Shown piece after piece: positions 26,201-40,368 of a stretch of DNA of 58,563 nt (position 1 is the stretch's first letter; each line of letters opens with the position of its first letter). This stretch comes from Nemertoderma westbladi. Lineage: Eukaryota > Xenacoelomorpha > Nemertodermatida > Nemertodermatidae. The position numbers were made by a program, and so were the translations under genes. The stretch lies in the NCBI GenBank assembly GCA_032718475.1, contig JAUCBJ010004881.1, positions 1 through 58,563 of the forward strand, read 5' to 3'. The notes under the pieces were generated by a model that worked only from the letters and a program-made list of their open reading frames with translations, was not told where the DNA came from and searched no databases.

Positions 26201-27650
26201 TTCCATCAAACAACAAACAGCAGTATGTAATCTGGGTCTGGGAATAAGCAGGAATTATTCTATTAAACAACAAACAGCAGTATGTAATCTGAGTCGGGGA
26301 ATAAGCACGAACTATTCCATCATACAACAAACAGCAGTATGGAATCTGGGTCTGGCAGTATGGAATCTGGGTCTGGGAATAAGCAGGAACTATTCCATCA
26401 TACAACAAACAGCAGTATGTAATCTGGGTCTGGGAATAAGCGGGAACTATTCCATCAAACAACAAACAGCAGTATGTAATCTGGGTCTGGGAATAAGCAG
26501 GAACTATTCCATCATACAACAAACAGCAGTATGGAATCTGTGTCTGGGAATAAGCGGGAACTATTCTATTAAACAACAAACAGCAGTATGCAATCTGGGT
26601 CTGGGAATAAGCAGGAACTATTCCATCGAACAACAAACAGCAGTATGGAATCTGTGTCTGGGAATAAGCAGGAACTATTCCATCAAACAACAAACAGCAG
26701 TATGCAATCTGGGTCTGGGAATAAGCAGGAACTATTCTATTAAACAACAAACAGCAGTATGTAATCTGAGTCGGGGAATAAGCAGGAACTATTCCATCAA
26801 ACAACAAACAACAGTATGTAATCTGAGTCGGGGAATAAGCAGGAACTATTCCATCAAACAACAAACAGCAGTATGTAATCTGGGTCTGGGAATAAGCGGG
26901 AACTATTCCATCAAACAACAAACAGCAGTATGAAATCTGGGTCTGGGAATAAGCAGGAACTATTCTATTAAACAACAAACAGCAGTATGTAATCTGAGTC
27001 GGGGAATAAGCAGGAACTATTCCATCAAACAACAAACAACTATATGTAATCTGAGTCGGGGAATAAGCAGGAACTATTCCATCAATCAACAAACAGCAGT
27101 ATGGAATCTAGGTCTGGGAATAAGCAGAAACTATTCCATTAAACAAGAAACAGCAGTATGGAATCTGGGTCTGGGAATAAGCAGGAACTATTCTATTAAA
27201 CAACAAACAGCAGTATGTAATCTGGGTCTGGGAATAAGCAGGAACTATTCTATTAAACAACAAACAGCAGTATGGAATCTGGGTCTGGGAATAAGCAGGA
27301 ACTATTCTATTAAACAACAAACAGCAGTATGTAATCTGGGTCTGGGAATAAGCGGGAACTATTCCATCAAACAACAAACAGCAGTATGGAATCTGGGTCT
27401 GGGAATAAGCAGGAACTATTCTATTAAACAACAAACAGCAGTATGGAATCTGGGTCTGGGAATAAGCAGGAACTATTCTATTAAACAACAAACAGCAGTA
27501 TGTAATCTGAGTCGGGGAATAAGCAGGGACTATTCCATCAAACAATAAACAGCAGTATGGAATCTGGGTCTGGGAATAAGCGGGAACTATTCCATCAAAC
27601 AACAAACAGCAGTATGGAATCTGGGTCTGGGAATAAGCAGGAACTATTCT
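8221..27650. repeat. Higher-order repeat domain 1 of the 57-bp satellite (superunits 3,099, 3,783 and 3,897 bp)
   Basis: A rare variant (AGCAGGGACTATTCCATC followed by AAACAATAAACAGCAG) sits at 9751, 13648, 17431, 21328, 24427 and 27526, giving steps of 3897, 3783, 3897, 3099 and 3099. A second marker (AACTATATGTAATC) at 16943, 23939 and 27038 gives 6996 (3897+3099) and 3099. The 21-bp duplication at 16253, 19352, 23249 and 26348 gives 3099, 3897 and 3099. Each step equals 57n+21 (n = 54, 66, 68), so each superunit holds one 21-bp duplication. The longer superunits add 12 or 14 monomers to the 3,099 form. Confidence 0.88.
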
Positions 27651-29299
27651 ATTAAACAACAAACAGCAGTATGGAATCTGGGTCTGGGAATAAGCAGGAA
27701 CTATTCTATTAAACAACAAACAGCAGTATGGAATCTGGGTCTGGGAATAAGCAGGAACTATTCTATTAAACAACAAACAGCGCTATGGAATCTGGGTCTG
27801 GGAATAAGCAGGATCTATTCTATTAAACAACAAACAGCAGTATGGAATCTGGGTCTGGGAATAAGCGGGAACTATTCCATCAAACAACAAACAGCAGTAT
27901 GGAATCTGGGTCTGGGAATAAGCAGGAACTATTCTATTAAACAACAAACAGCAGTATGGAATCTGGGTCTGGGAATAAGCAGGAACTATTCCATCAAACA
28001 ACAAAGAGCAGTATGGAATCTGGGTCTGGGAATAAGCGGGAACTATTCCATCAAACAACAAACAGCAGTATGGAATCTGGGTCTGGGAATAAGCGGGAAC
28101 TATTCTATTAAACAACAAACAGCAGTATGAAATCTGGGTCTGGGAATAAGCAGGAACTATTCCATCATACAACAAACAGCAGTATGGAATCTGGGTCTGG
28201 GAATAAGCAGGAACTATTCCATCAAACAACAAACAGCAGTATGTAATCTGGGTCTGGGAATAAGCAGGAACTATTCTATTAAACAACAAACAGCACTATG
28301 GAATCTGGGTCTGGGAATAAGCGGGAACTATTCTATTAAACAACAAACAGCAGTATGGAATCTGGGTCTGGGAATAAGCAGGAACTATTCCATCATACAA
28401 CAAACAGCAGTATGGAATCTGGTTCTGGGAATAAGCGGGAACTATTCTATTAAACAACAAACAGCAGTATGGAATCTGGGTCTGGGAATAAGCAGGAACT
28501 ATTCCATCATACAACAAACAGCAGTATGCAATCTGGGTCTGGGAATAAGCGGGAACTATTCTATTAAACAACAAACAGCAGTATGGAATCTGGGTCTGGG
28601 AATAAGCAGGAACTATTCCATCATACAACAAACAGCTGTATGGAATCTGGGTCTGGGAATAAGCGGGAACTATTCTATTAAACAACAAACAGCAGTATGG
28701 AATCTGGGTCTGGGAATAAGCAGGAACTATTCCATCATACAACAAACAGCAGTATGGAATCTGGGTCTGAGAATAAGCGGGAACTATTCTATTAAACAAC
28801 AAACAGCAGTATGGAATCTGGGTCTGGGAATAAGCAGGAACTATTCCATCATACAACAAACAGCAGTATGGAATCTGGGTCTGGGAATAAGCAGGAACTA
28901 TTCTTCCATCAAACAACAAACATCAGTATGGAATCTGGGTCTGGGAATAAGCGGGAACTATTCTATTAAACAACAAACAGCAGTATGTAATCTGGGTCTG
29001 GGAATAAGCAGGAACTATTCCATCATACAACAACCAGCAGTATGGAATCTGGGTCTGGGAATAAGCGGGAACTATTCCATCATACAACAAACAGCAGTAT
29101 GGAATCTGGGTCTGGGAATAAGCGGGAACTATTCCATCATACAACAAACAGCAGTATGGAATCTGGGTCTGGGAATAAGCGGGAACTATTATATTAAACA
29201 ACAAACAGCAGTATGGAATCTGGGTCTGGGAATAAGTAGGAACTATTCCATAATACAACAAACAGCAGTATGGAATCTGGGTCTGGGAATAAGCGGGAA

Positions 29300-32200
29300 C
29301 TATTCTATTAAACAACAAACAGCAGTATGGAATCTGGGTCTGGGAATAAGCAGGAACTATTCCATCATACAACAAACAGCAGTATGGAATCTGGGTCTGG
29401 CAGTATGGAATCTGGGTCTGGGAATAAGCAGGAACTATTCCATCATAGAACAAACAGCAGTATGGAATCTGGGTCTGGGAAAAAGCGGGAACTATTCTAA
29501 TAAACAACAAACAGCAGTATGGAATCTGGGTCTGGGAATAAGCGGGAACTATTCTATCATACAACAAACAGCAGTATGGAATCTGTGTCTGGGAATAAGC
29601 AGGAACTATTCCATTATACAACAAACAGCAGTATGGAATCTGGGTCTGGGAAAAAGCGGGAACTATTCTATTAAACAACAAACAGCAGTATGGAATCTGG
29701 GTCTGGGAATAAGCGGGAACTATTCCATCATACAACAAACAGCAGTATGGAATCTGGGTCTGGGAATAAGCGGGAACTATTCCATCATACAACAAACAGC
29801 AGTATGGAATCTGGGTCTGGGAATAAGCGGGAACTATTCTATTAAACAACAAACAGCAGTATGGAATCTGGGTCTGGGAATAAGCAGGAACTATTCCATC
29901 ATACAACAAACAGCAGTATGGAATCTGGGTCTGGGAATAAGCAGGAACTATTCTATTAAACAACAAACAGCAGTATGGAATCTGGGTCTGGGAATAAGCA
30001 GGAACTATTCCATCATACAACAAACAGCAGTATGGAATCTGGGTCTGGCAGTATGGAATCTGGGTCTGGGAATAAGCAGGAACTATTCCATCATACAACA
30101 AACAGCAGTATGTAATCTGGGTCTGGGAATAAGCGGGAACTATTCTATTAAACAACAAACAGCAGTATGGAATCTGGGTCTGGGAATAAGCAGGAACTAT
30201 TCCATCATACAACAAACAGCAGTATGGAATCTGGGTCTGGGAATAAGCGGGAACTATTCTATTAAACAACAAACAGCAGTATGGAATCTGGGTCTGGGAA
30301 TAAGCAGGAACCTTTCCATCATACAACAAACAGCAGTATGGAATCTGGGTCTGGCAGTATGGAATCTGGGTCCTGGAATAAGCAGGAACTATTCTATTAA
30401 ACAACAAACAGCAGTATGGAATCTGGGTCTGGGAATAAGCAGGAACTATTCTATTAAACAACAAACAGCAGTATGGAATCTGGGTCTGGGAATAAGCAGG
30501 AACTATTCCATCATACAACAAACAGCAGTATGGAATCTGGGTCTGGGAATAAGCGGGAACTATTCTATTAAACAACAAACAGCAGTATGCAATCTGGGTC
30601 TGGGAATAAGCAGGAACTATTCCATTAAACAACAAAACAAACAGCAGTATGGAATCTGGGTCTGGGAATAAGCGGGAACTATTCCATTAAACAACAAACA
30701 GCAGTATGCAATCTGGGTCTGGGAATAAGCAGGAACTATTCTATTAAACAACAAACAGCAGTATGCAATCTGGGTCTGGGAATAAGCAGGAACTATTCTA
30801 TTAAACAACAAACAGCAGTATGGAATCTGGGTCTGGGAATAAGCAGGAACTATTCCATCAAACAACAAACAGCAGTATGGAATCTGGGTCTGGGAATAAG
30901 CGGGAACTATTCTATTAAACAACAAACAGCAGTATGGAATCTGGGTCTGGGAATAAGCGGGAACTATTCCATTAAACAACAAACAGCAGTATGGAATCTG
31001 GGTCTGGGAATAAGCGGGAACTATTCCATCATACAACAAACAGCAGTATGGAATCTGGGTCTGAGAATAAGCGGGAACTATTCCATCATACAACAAACAG
31101 CAGTATGGAATCTGGGTCTGGGAATAAGCAGGAACTATTCTATTAAACAACAAACAGCAGTATGTAATCTGGGTCTGGGAATAAGCAGGAACTATTCTAT
31201 TAAACAACAAACAGCAGTATGGAATCTGGGTCTGGGAATAAGCAGGAACTATTCCATCATACAACAAACAGCAGTATGGAATCTGGGTCTGGGAATAAGC
31301 GGGAACTATTCAATCATACAACAAACAGCAGTATGGAATCTGGGTCTGGGAATAAGCGGTAACTTTTCTATTAAACAACAAACAGCAGTATGGAATCTGG
31401 GTCTGGGAATAAGCAGGAACTTTTCCATCATACAACAAACAGCAGTATGGAATCTGGGTCTGGGAATAAGCGGGAACTATTCTATTAAACAACAAACAGC
31501 AGCATGGAATCTGGGTCTGGGAATAAGCAGGAACTATTCCATCATACAACAAACAGCAGTATGGAATCTGGGTCTGGCAATAAGCGGGAACTATTCCATC
31601 ATACAACAAACAGCAGTATGGAATCTGGGTCTGGGAATAAGCGGGAACTATTCCATCATACAACAAACAGCAGTATGGAATCTGGGTCTGGGAATAAGCG
31701 GGAACTATTCCATCATACAACAAACAGCAGTATGGAATCTGGGTCTGGGAATAAGCGGGAACTATTCCATCATACAACAAACAGCAGTATGGAATCTGGG
31801 TCTGGGAATAAGCGGGAACTATTCCATCATACAACAAACAGCAGTATGGAATCTGGGTCTGGGAATAAGCAGGAACTATTCCATCATACAACAAACAGCA
31901 GTATGGAATCTGGGAATAAGCGGGAACTATTCTATTAAACAACAAACAGCAGTATGGAATCTGGGTCTGGGAATAAGCAGGAACTATTCCATCATACAAC
32001 AAACAGCAGTATGGAATCTGGGTGTGGGAATAAGCGGGAACTATTCTATTAAACAACAAACAGCAGTATGGAATCTGGGTCTGGGAATAAGCAGGAACTA
32101 TTCCATCATACAACAAACAGCAGTATGGAATCTGGGTCTGGGAATAAGCGGGAACTATTCCATCATACAACAAACAGCAGTATGGAATCTGGGTCTGGGA

Positions 32201-34108
32201 ATAAGCGGGAACTATTCCATCATACAACAAACAGCAGTATGCAATCTGGGTCTGGGAATAAGCAGGAACTATTCTATTAAACAACAAACAGCAGTATGTA
32301 ATCTGGGTCTGGGAATAAGCAGGAACTATTCCATCATACAACAAACAGCAGTATGGAATCTGGGTCTGGGAATAAGCAGGAACTATTCCATCATACAACA
32401 AACAGCAGTATGGAATCTGGGTCTGGGAATAAGCGGGAACTATTCTATTAAACAACAAACAGCAGTATGGAATCTGGGTCTGGGAATAAGCAGGAACTAT
32501 TCCATCATACAACAAACAGCAGTATGGAATCTGGGTCTGGGAATAAGCGGGAACTATTCCATCATACAACAAACAGCAGTATGGAATCTGGGTCTGGGAA
32601 TAAGCAGGAACTATTCCATCATACAACAAACAGCAGTATGGAATCTGGGTCTGGGAATAAGCAGGAACTATTCTATTAAACAACAAACAGCAGTATGGAA
32701 TCTGGGTCTGGGAATAAGCAGGAACTATTCCATCATACAACAAACAGCAGTATGGAATCTGGGTCTGGCAGTATGGAATCTGGGTCTGGGAATAAGCAGG
32801 AACTATTCCATCATAGAACAAACAGCAGTATGGAATCTGGGTCTGGGAAAAAGCGGGAACTATTCTAATAAACAACAAACAGCAGTATGGAATCTGGGTC
32901 TGGGAATAAGCGGGAACTATTCTATCATACAACAAACAGCAGTATGGAATCTGTGTCTGGGAATAAGCAGGAACTATTCCATTATACAACAAACAGCAGT
33001 ATGGAATCTGGGTCTGGGAAAAAGCGGGAACTATTCTATTAAACAACAAACAGCAGTATGGAATCTGGGTCTGGGAATAAGCGGGAACTATTCCATCATA
33101 CAACAAACAGCAGTATGGAATCTGGGTCTGGGAATAAGCGGGAACTATTCCATCATACAACAAACAGCAGTATGGAATCTGGGTCTGGGAATAAGCGGGA
33201 ACTATTCTATTAAACAACAAACAGCAGTATGGAATCTGGGTCTGGGAATAAGCAGGAACTATTCCATCATACAACAAACAGCAGTATGGAATCTGGGTCT
33301 GGGAATAAGCAGGAACTATTCTATTAAACAACAAACAGCAGTATGGAATCTGGGTCTGGGAATAAGCAGGAACTATTCCATCATACAACAAACAGCAGTA
33401 TGGAATCTGGGTCTGGCAGTATGGAATCTGGGTCTGGGAATAAGCAGGAACTATTCCATCATACAACAAACAGCAGTATGTAATCTGGGTCTGGGAATAA
33501 GCGGGAACTATTCTATTAAACAACAAACAGCAGTATGGAATCTGGGTCTGGGAATAAGCAGGAACTATTCCATCATACAACAAACAGCAGTATGGAATCT
33601 GGGTCTGGGAATAAGCGGGAACTATTCTATTAAACAACAAACAGCAGTATGGAATCTGGGTCTGGGAATAAGCAGGAACCTTTCCATCATACAACAAACA
33701 GCAGTATGGAATCTGGGTCTGGCAGTATGGAATCTGGGTCCTGGAATAAGCAGGAACTATTCTATTAAACAACAAACAGCAGTATGGAATCTGGGTCTGG
33801 GAATAAGCAGGAACTATTCTATTAAACAACAAACAGCAGTATGGAATCTGGGTCTGGGAATAAGCAGGAACTATTCCATCATACAACAAACAGCAGTATG
33901 GAATCTGGGTCTGGGAATAAGCGGGAACTATTCTATTAAACAACAAACAGCAGTATGCAATCTGGGTCTGGGAATAAGCAGGAACTATTCCATTAAACAA
34001 CAAAACAAACAGCAGTATGGAATCTGGGTCTGGGAATAAGCGGGAACTATTCCATTAAACAACAAACAGCAGTATGCAATCTGGGTCTGGGAATAAGCAG
34101 GAACTATT
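29300..34108. repeat. Duplication of 1.44 kb within the satellite, offset 3,368 bp
   Basis: 29300-30740 recurs at 32668-34108 with nearly the same order of variants. Shared rare marks include GAACCTTTCCATC (30304 and 33672), GGGAAAAAGCGGG, CATAGAACAAACAGC, GTCCTGGAATAAGC and a frame-breaking AACAACAAAACAAACAGC (near 30625 and 33993). The copies diverge just outside, with GCGGG against GCAGG on the left and TTCTATTAAAC against TTCCATCATAC on the right. The intervening 1.9 kb is not part of the duplication, so this is not a simple tandem superunit. Confidence 0.85.
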
Positions 34109-35214
34109 CCATCATACAACAAACAGCAGTATGTAATCTGAGTCGGGGAATAAGCAGGAACTATTCTATTAAACAACAAACAGCAGTATGTAATCTGAGT
34201 CGGGGAATAAGCAGGAACTATTCTTCCATCAAACAACAAACATCAGCATGGAATCTGGGTCTGGGAATAAGCGGGAACTATTCTATTAAACAACAAACAG
34301 CAGTATGTAATCTGAGTCGGGGAATAAGCAGGAACTATTCTATTAAACAACAAACAACAGTATGTAATCTGAGTCGGGGAATAAGCAGGAACTATTCTTC
34401 CATCAAACAACAAACAGCAGTATGGAATCTGGGTCTGGGAATAAGCAGGAACTATTCCATTAAACAACAAACAGCAGTATGGAATCTGGGTCTGGGAATA
34501 AGCAGGAACTATTCCATCATACAACAAACAGCAGTATGGAATCTGGGTCTAGGAATAAGCGGGAACTATTCCATCATACAACAAACAGCAGTATGGAATT
34601 TGGGTCTGGGAATAAGCGGGAACTATTCTATTAAACAACAGACAGCAGTATGGAATCTGGGTCTGGGAATAAGCAGGAACTATTCCATCAAACAACAAAC
34701 AGCAGTATGTAATCTGGGTCTGGGAATAAGCGGGAACTATTCTATTAAACAACAAACAGCAGTATGTAATCTGGGTCTGGGAATAAGCGGGAACTATTCT
34801 ATTAAACAACAAACAGCAGTATGGAATCTGGGTCTGGGAATAAGCGGGAACTATTCCATCATACAACAAACAGCAGTATGGAATTTGGGTCTGGGAATAA
34901 GCGGGAACTATTCTATTAAACAACAGACAGCAGTATGGAATCTGGGTCTGGGAATAAGCAGGAACTATTCCATCAAACAACAAACAGCAGTATGTAATCT
35001 GGGTCTGGGAATAAGCAGGAACTATTCCATCATACAACAAACAGCAGTATGCAATCTGGGTCTGGGAATAAGCAGGAACTATTCCATCAAACAAGAAACA
35101 GCAGTATGGAATCTGGGTCTGGGAATAAGCAGGAACTATTCTATTAAACAACAAACAGCAGTATGGAATCTGGGTCTGGGAATAAGCGGGAACTATTCCA
35201 TCATACAACAAACA

Positions 35215-38200
35215 GCAGTATGGAATATGGGTCTGGGAATAAGCGGGAACTATTCTATTAAACAACAAACAGCAGTATGGAATCTGGGTCTGGGAATAAG
35301 CAGGAACTGTTCTTCCATCAAACAACAAACAGCAGTATGCAATCTGGGTCTGGGAATAAGCAGGAACTATTCCATCATACAACAAACAGCAGTATGTAAT
35401 CTGAGTCGGGGAATAAGCAGGAACTATTCTATTAAACAACAAACAGCAGTATGTAATCTGAGTCGGGGAATAAGCAGGAACTATTCTTCCATCAAACAAC
35501 AAACATCAGTATGGAATCTGGGTCTGGGAATAAGCAGGAACTATTCCATTAAACAACAAACAGCAGTATGGAATCTGGGTCTGGGAATAAGCAGGAACTA
35601 TTCCATCATACAACAAACAGCAGTATGGAATCTGGGTCTGGGAATAAGCGGGAACTATTCTATTAAACAACAAACAGCAGTATGTAATCTGAGTCGGGGA
35701 ATAAGCAGGAACTATTCTATTAAACAACAAACAGCAGTATGTAATCTGAGTCGGGGAATAAGCAGGAACTATTCTTCCATCAAACAACAAACAGCAGTAT
35801 GGAATCTGGGTCTGGGAATAAGCAGGAACTATTCCATTAAACAACAAACAGCAGTATGGAATCTGGGTCTGGGAATAAGCAGGAACTATTCCATCATACA
35901 ACAAACAGCAGTATGGAATCTGGGTCTGGGAATAAGCGGGAACTATTCCATCATACAACAAACAGCAGTATAGAATTTGGGTCTGGGAATAAGCGGGAAC
36001 TATTCTATTAAACAACAGACAGCAGTATGGAATCTGGGTCTGGGAATAAGCAGGAACTATTCCATCAAACAACAAACAGCAGTATGTAATCTGGGTCTGG
36101 GAATAAGCAGGAACTATTCCATCATACAACAAACAGCAGTATGGAATTTGGGTCTGGGAATAAGCGGGAACTATTCTATTAAACAACAAACAGCAGTATG
36201 GAATCTGGGTCTGGGAATAAGCAGGAACTATTCCATCAAACAACAAACAGCAGTATGTAATCTGGGTCTGGGAATAAGCGGGAACTATTCTATTAAACAA
36301 CAAACAGCAGTATGCAATCTGGGTCTGGGAATAAGCGGGAACTATTCTATTAAACAACAAACAGCAGTATGTAATCTGGGTCTGGGAATAAGCGGGAACT
36401 ATTCCATCAAACAACAAACAGCAGTATGTAATCTGGGTCTGGGAATAAGCAGGAACTATTCTATTAAACAACAAACAGCAGTATGGAATCTGGGTCTGGG
36501 AATAAGCGGGAACTATTCCATCAAACAACAAACAGCAGTATGCAATCTGGGTCTGGGAATAAGCAGGAACTATTATATTAAACAACAAACAGTAGTATGG
36601 AATCTGGGTCTGGTAATAAGCGGGAACTATTCTATTAAACAACAAACAGCAGTATGTAATCTGGGTCTGGGAATAAGCGGGAACTATTCCATCAAACAAC
36701 AAACAACAGTATGCAATCTGGGTCTGGGAATAAGCGGGAACTATTCCATCAAACAACAAACAGCAGTATGCAATCTGGGTCTGGGAATAAGCAGGAACTA
36801 TTCTATTAAACAACAAACAGCAGTATGGAATCTGGGTCTGGGAATAAGCAGGAACTATTCTATTAAACAACAAACAGCAGTATGGAATCTGGGTCTGGGA
36901 ATAAGCGGGAACTATTCTATTAAACAACAAACAGCAGTATGTAATCTGGGTCTGGGAATAAGCGGGAACTATTCTATTAAACAACAAACAGCAGTATGCA
37001 ATCTGGGTCTGGGAATAAGCGGGAACTATTCTATTAAACAACAAACAGCAGTATGGAATCTGGGTCTGGGAATAAGCAGGAACTATTCTTCCATCAAACA
37101 ACAAACATCAGTATGGAATCTGGGTCTGGGAATAAGCGGGAACTATTCTATTAAACAACAAACAGCAGTATGGAATCTGGGTCTGGGAATAAGCAGGAAC
37201 TATTCCATCATACAACAAACAGCAGTATGGAATCTGGGTCTGGGAATATGCGGGAACTATTCCATCATACAACAAACAGCAGTATGGAATCTGGGTCTGG
37301 GAATAAGCGGGAACTATTCTATTAAACAACAAACAGCAGTATGGAATCTGGGTCAGGGAATAAGCAGGAACTATTCCATCATACAACAAACAGCAGTATG
37401 GAATCTGGGTCTGGGAATAAGCGGGAACTATTCCATCATACAACAAACAGCAGTATGGAATCTGGGTCTGGGAATAAGCGGGAACTATTATATTAAACAA
37501 CAAACAGCAGTATGGAATCTGGGTCTGGGAATAAGCAGGAACTATTCCATCAAACAACAAACAGCAGTATGTAATCTGAGTCGGGGAATAAGCAGGAACT
37601 ATTCTATTAAACAACAAACAGCAGTATGTAATCTGAGTCGGGGAATAAGCAGGAACTATTCCATCAAACAACAAACAGCAGTATGTAATCTGGGTCTGGG
37701 AATAAGCAGGAACTATTCCATCAAACAACAAACAGCAGTATGTAATCTGGGTCTGGGAAGAAGCAGGAACTATTCCATCAAACAACAAACAGCAGTATGG
37801 AATATGGGTCTGGGAATAAGCGGGAACTATTCTATTAAACAACAAACAGCAGTATGGAATCTGGGTCTGGGAATAAGCAGGAACTATTCTTCCATCAAAC
37901 AACAAACAGCAGTATGCAATCTGGGTCTGGGAATAAGCAGGAACTATTCCATCATACAACAAACAGCAGTATGTAATCTGAGTCGGGGAATAAGCAGGAA
38001 CTATTCTATTAAACAACAAACAGCAGTATGTAATCTGAGTCGGGGAATAAGCAGGAACTATTCTTCCATCAAACAACAAACATCAGTATGGAATCTGGGT
38101 CTGGGAATAAGCAGGAACTATTCCATTAAACAACAAACAGCAGTATGGAATCTGGGTCTGGGAATAAGCAGGAACTATTCCATCATACAACAAACAGCAG

Positions 38201-40368
38201 TATGGAATCTGGGTCTGGGAATAAGCGGGAACTATTCTATTAAACAACAAACAGCAGTATGTAATCTGAGTCGGGGAATAAGCAGGAACTATTCTATTAA
38301 ACAACAAACAGCAGTATGTAATCTGAGTCGGGGAATAAGCAGGAACTATTCTTCCATCAAACAACAAACAGCAGTATGGAATCTGGGTCTGGGAATAAGC
38401 AGGAACTATTCCATTAAACAACAAACAGCAGTATGGAATCTGGGTCTGGGAATAAGCAGGAACTATTCCATCATACAACAAACAGCAGTATGGAATCTGG
38501 GTCTGGGAATAAGCGGGAACTATTCCATCATACAACAAACAGCAGTATGGAATTTGGGTCTGGGAATAAGCGGGAACTATTCTATTAAACAACAGACAGC
38601 AGTATGGAATCTGGGTCTGGGAATAAGCAGGAACTATTCCATCAAACAACAAACAGCAGTATGTAATCTGGGTCTGGGAATAAGCAGGAACTATTCCATC
38701 ATACAACAAACAGCAGTATGGAATTTGGGTCTGGGAATAAGCGGGAACTATTCTATTAAACAACAAACAGCAGTATGGAATCTGGGTCTGGGAATAAGCA
38801 GGAACTATTCCATCAAACAACAAACAGCAGTATGTAATCTGGGTCTGGGAATAAGCGGGAACTATTCTATTAAACAACAAACAGCAGTATGCAATCTGGG
38901 TCTGGGAATAAGCGGGAACTATTCTATTAAACAACAAACAGCAGTATGTAATCTGGGTCTGGGAATAAGCGGGAACTATTCCATCAAACAACAAACAGCA
39001 GTATGTAATCTGGGTCTGGGAATAAGCAGGAACTATTCTATTAAACAACAAACAGCAGTATGGAATCTGGGTCTGGGAATAAGCGGGAACTATTCCATCA
39101 AACAACAAACAGCAGTATGCAATCTGGGTCTGGGAATAAGCAGGAACTATTATATTAAACAACAAACAGCAGTATGGAATCTGGGTCTGGTAATAAGCGG
39201 GAACTATTCTATTAAACAACAAACAGCAGTATGTAATCTGGGTCTGGGAATAAGCGGGAACTATTCCATCAAACAACAAACAACAGTATGCAATCTGGGT
39301 CTGGGAATAAGCGGGAACTATTCCATCAAACAACAAACAGCAGTATGCAATCTGGGTCTGGGAATAAGCAGGAACTATTCTATTAAACAACAAACAGCAG
39401 TATGGAATCTGGGTCTGGGAATAAGCAGGAACTATTCTATTAAACAACAAACAGCAGTATGGAATCTGGGTCTGGGAATAAGCGGGAACTATTCTATTAA
39501 ACAACAAACAGCAGTATGTAATCTGGGTCTGGGAATAAGCGGGAACTATTCTATTAAACAACAAACAGCAGTATGCAATCTGGGTCTGGGAATAAGCGGG
39601 AACTATTCTATTAAACAACAAACAGCAGTATGGAATCTGGGTCTGGGAATAAGCAGGAACTATTCTTCCATCAAACAACAAACATCAGTATGGAATCTGG
39701 GTCTGGGAATAAGCGGGAACTATTCTATTAAACAACAAACAGCAGTATGGAATCTGGGTCTGGGAATAAGCAGGAACTATTCCATCATACAACAAACAGC
39801 AGTATGGAATCTGGGTCTGGGAATATGCGGGAACTATTCCATCATACAACAAACAGCAGTATGGAATCTGGGTCTGGGAATAAGCGGGAACTATTCTATT
39901 AAACAACAAACAGCAGTATGGAATCTGGGTCAGGGAATAAGCAGGAACTATTCCATCATACAACAAACAGCAGTATGGAATCTGGGTCTGGGAATAAGCG
40001 GGAACTATTCCATCATACAACAAACAGCAGTATGGAATCTGGGTCTGGGAATAAGCGGGAACTATTCTATTAAACAACAAACAGCAGTATGGAATCTGGG
40101 TCTGGGAATAAGCAGGAACTATTCCATCAAACAACAAACAGCAGTATGTAATCTGAGTCGGGGAATAAGCAGGAACTATTCTATTAAACAACAAACAGCA
40201 GTATGTAATCTGAGTCGGGGAATAAGCAGGAACTATTCCATCAAACAACAAACAGCAGTATGTAATCTGGGTCTGGGAATAAGCAGGAACTATTCCATCA
40301 AACAACAAACAGCAGTATGTAATCTGGGTCTGGGAATAAGCAGGAACTATTCCATCAAACAACAAACA
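35215..40368. repeat. Tandem duplication of a 2,577-bp superunit within the satellite
   Basis: 35215-37791 and 37792-40368 match unit by unit. Rare marks repeat at exactly 2,577 bp: AATATGGGTCTGGG (35224/37801), GAATATGCGGG (37246/39823), GGTCAGGGAATAAGC (37352/39929), TATTATATTAAAC (36571/39148) and the extra TTC insertions. 2,577 equals 45 x 57 plus 12, which fits four 3-bp insertions per superunit. Only a few single differences are seen, such as CAGTAGTATGG against CAGCAGTATGG. This domain has T and C forms at the GTAT(N) site and the TTC insertion more often than domain 1. Confidence 0.88.
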
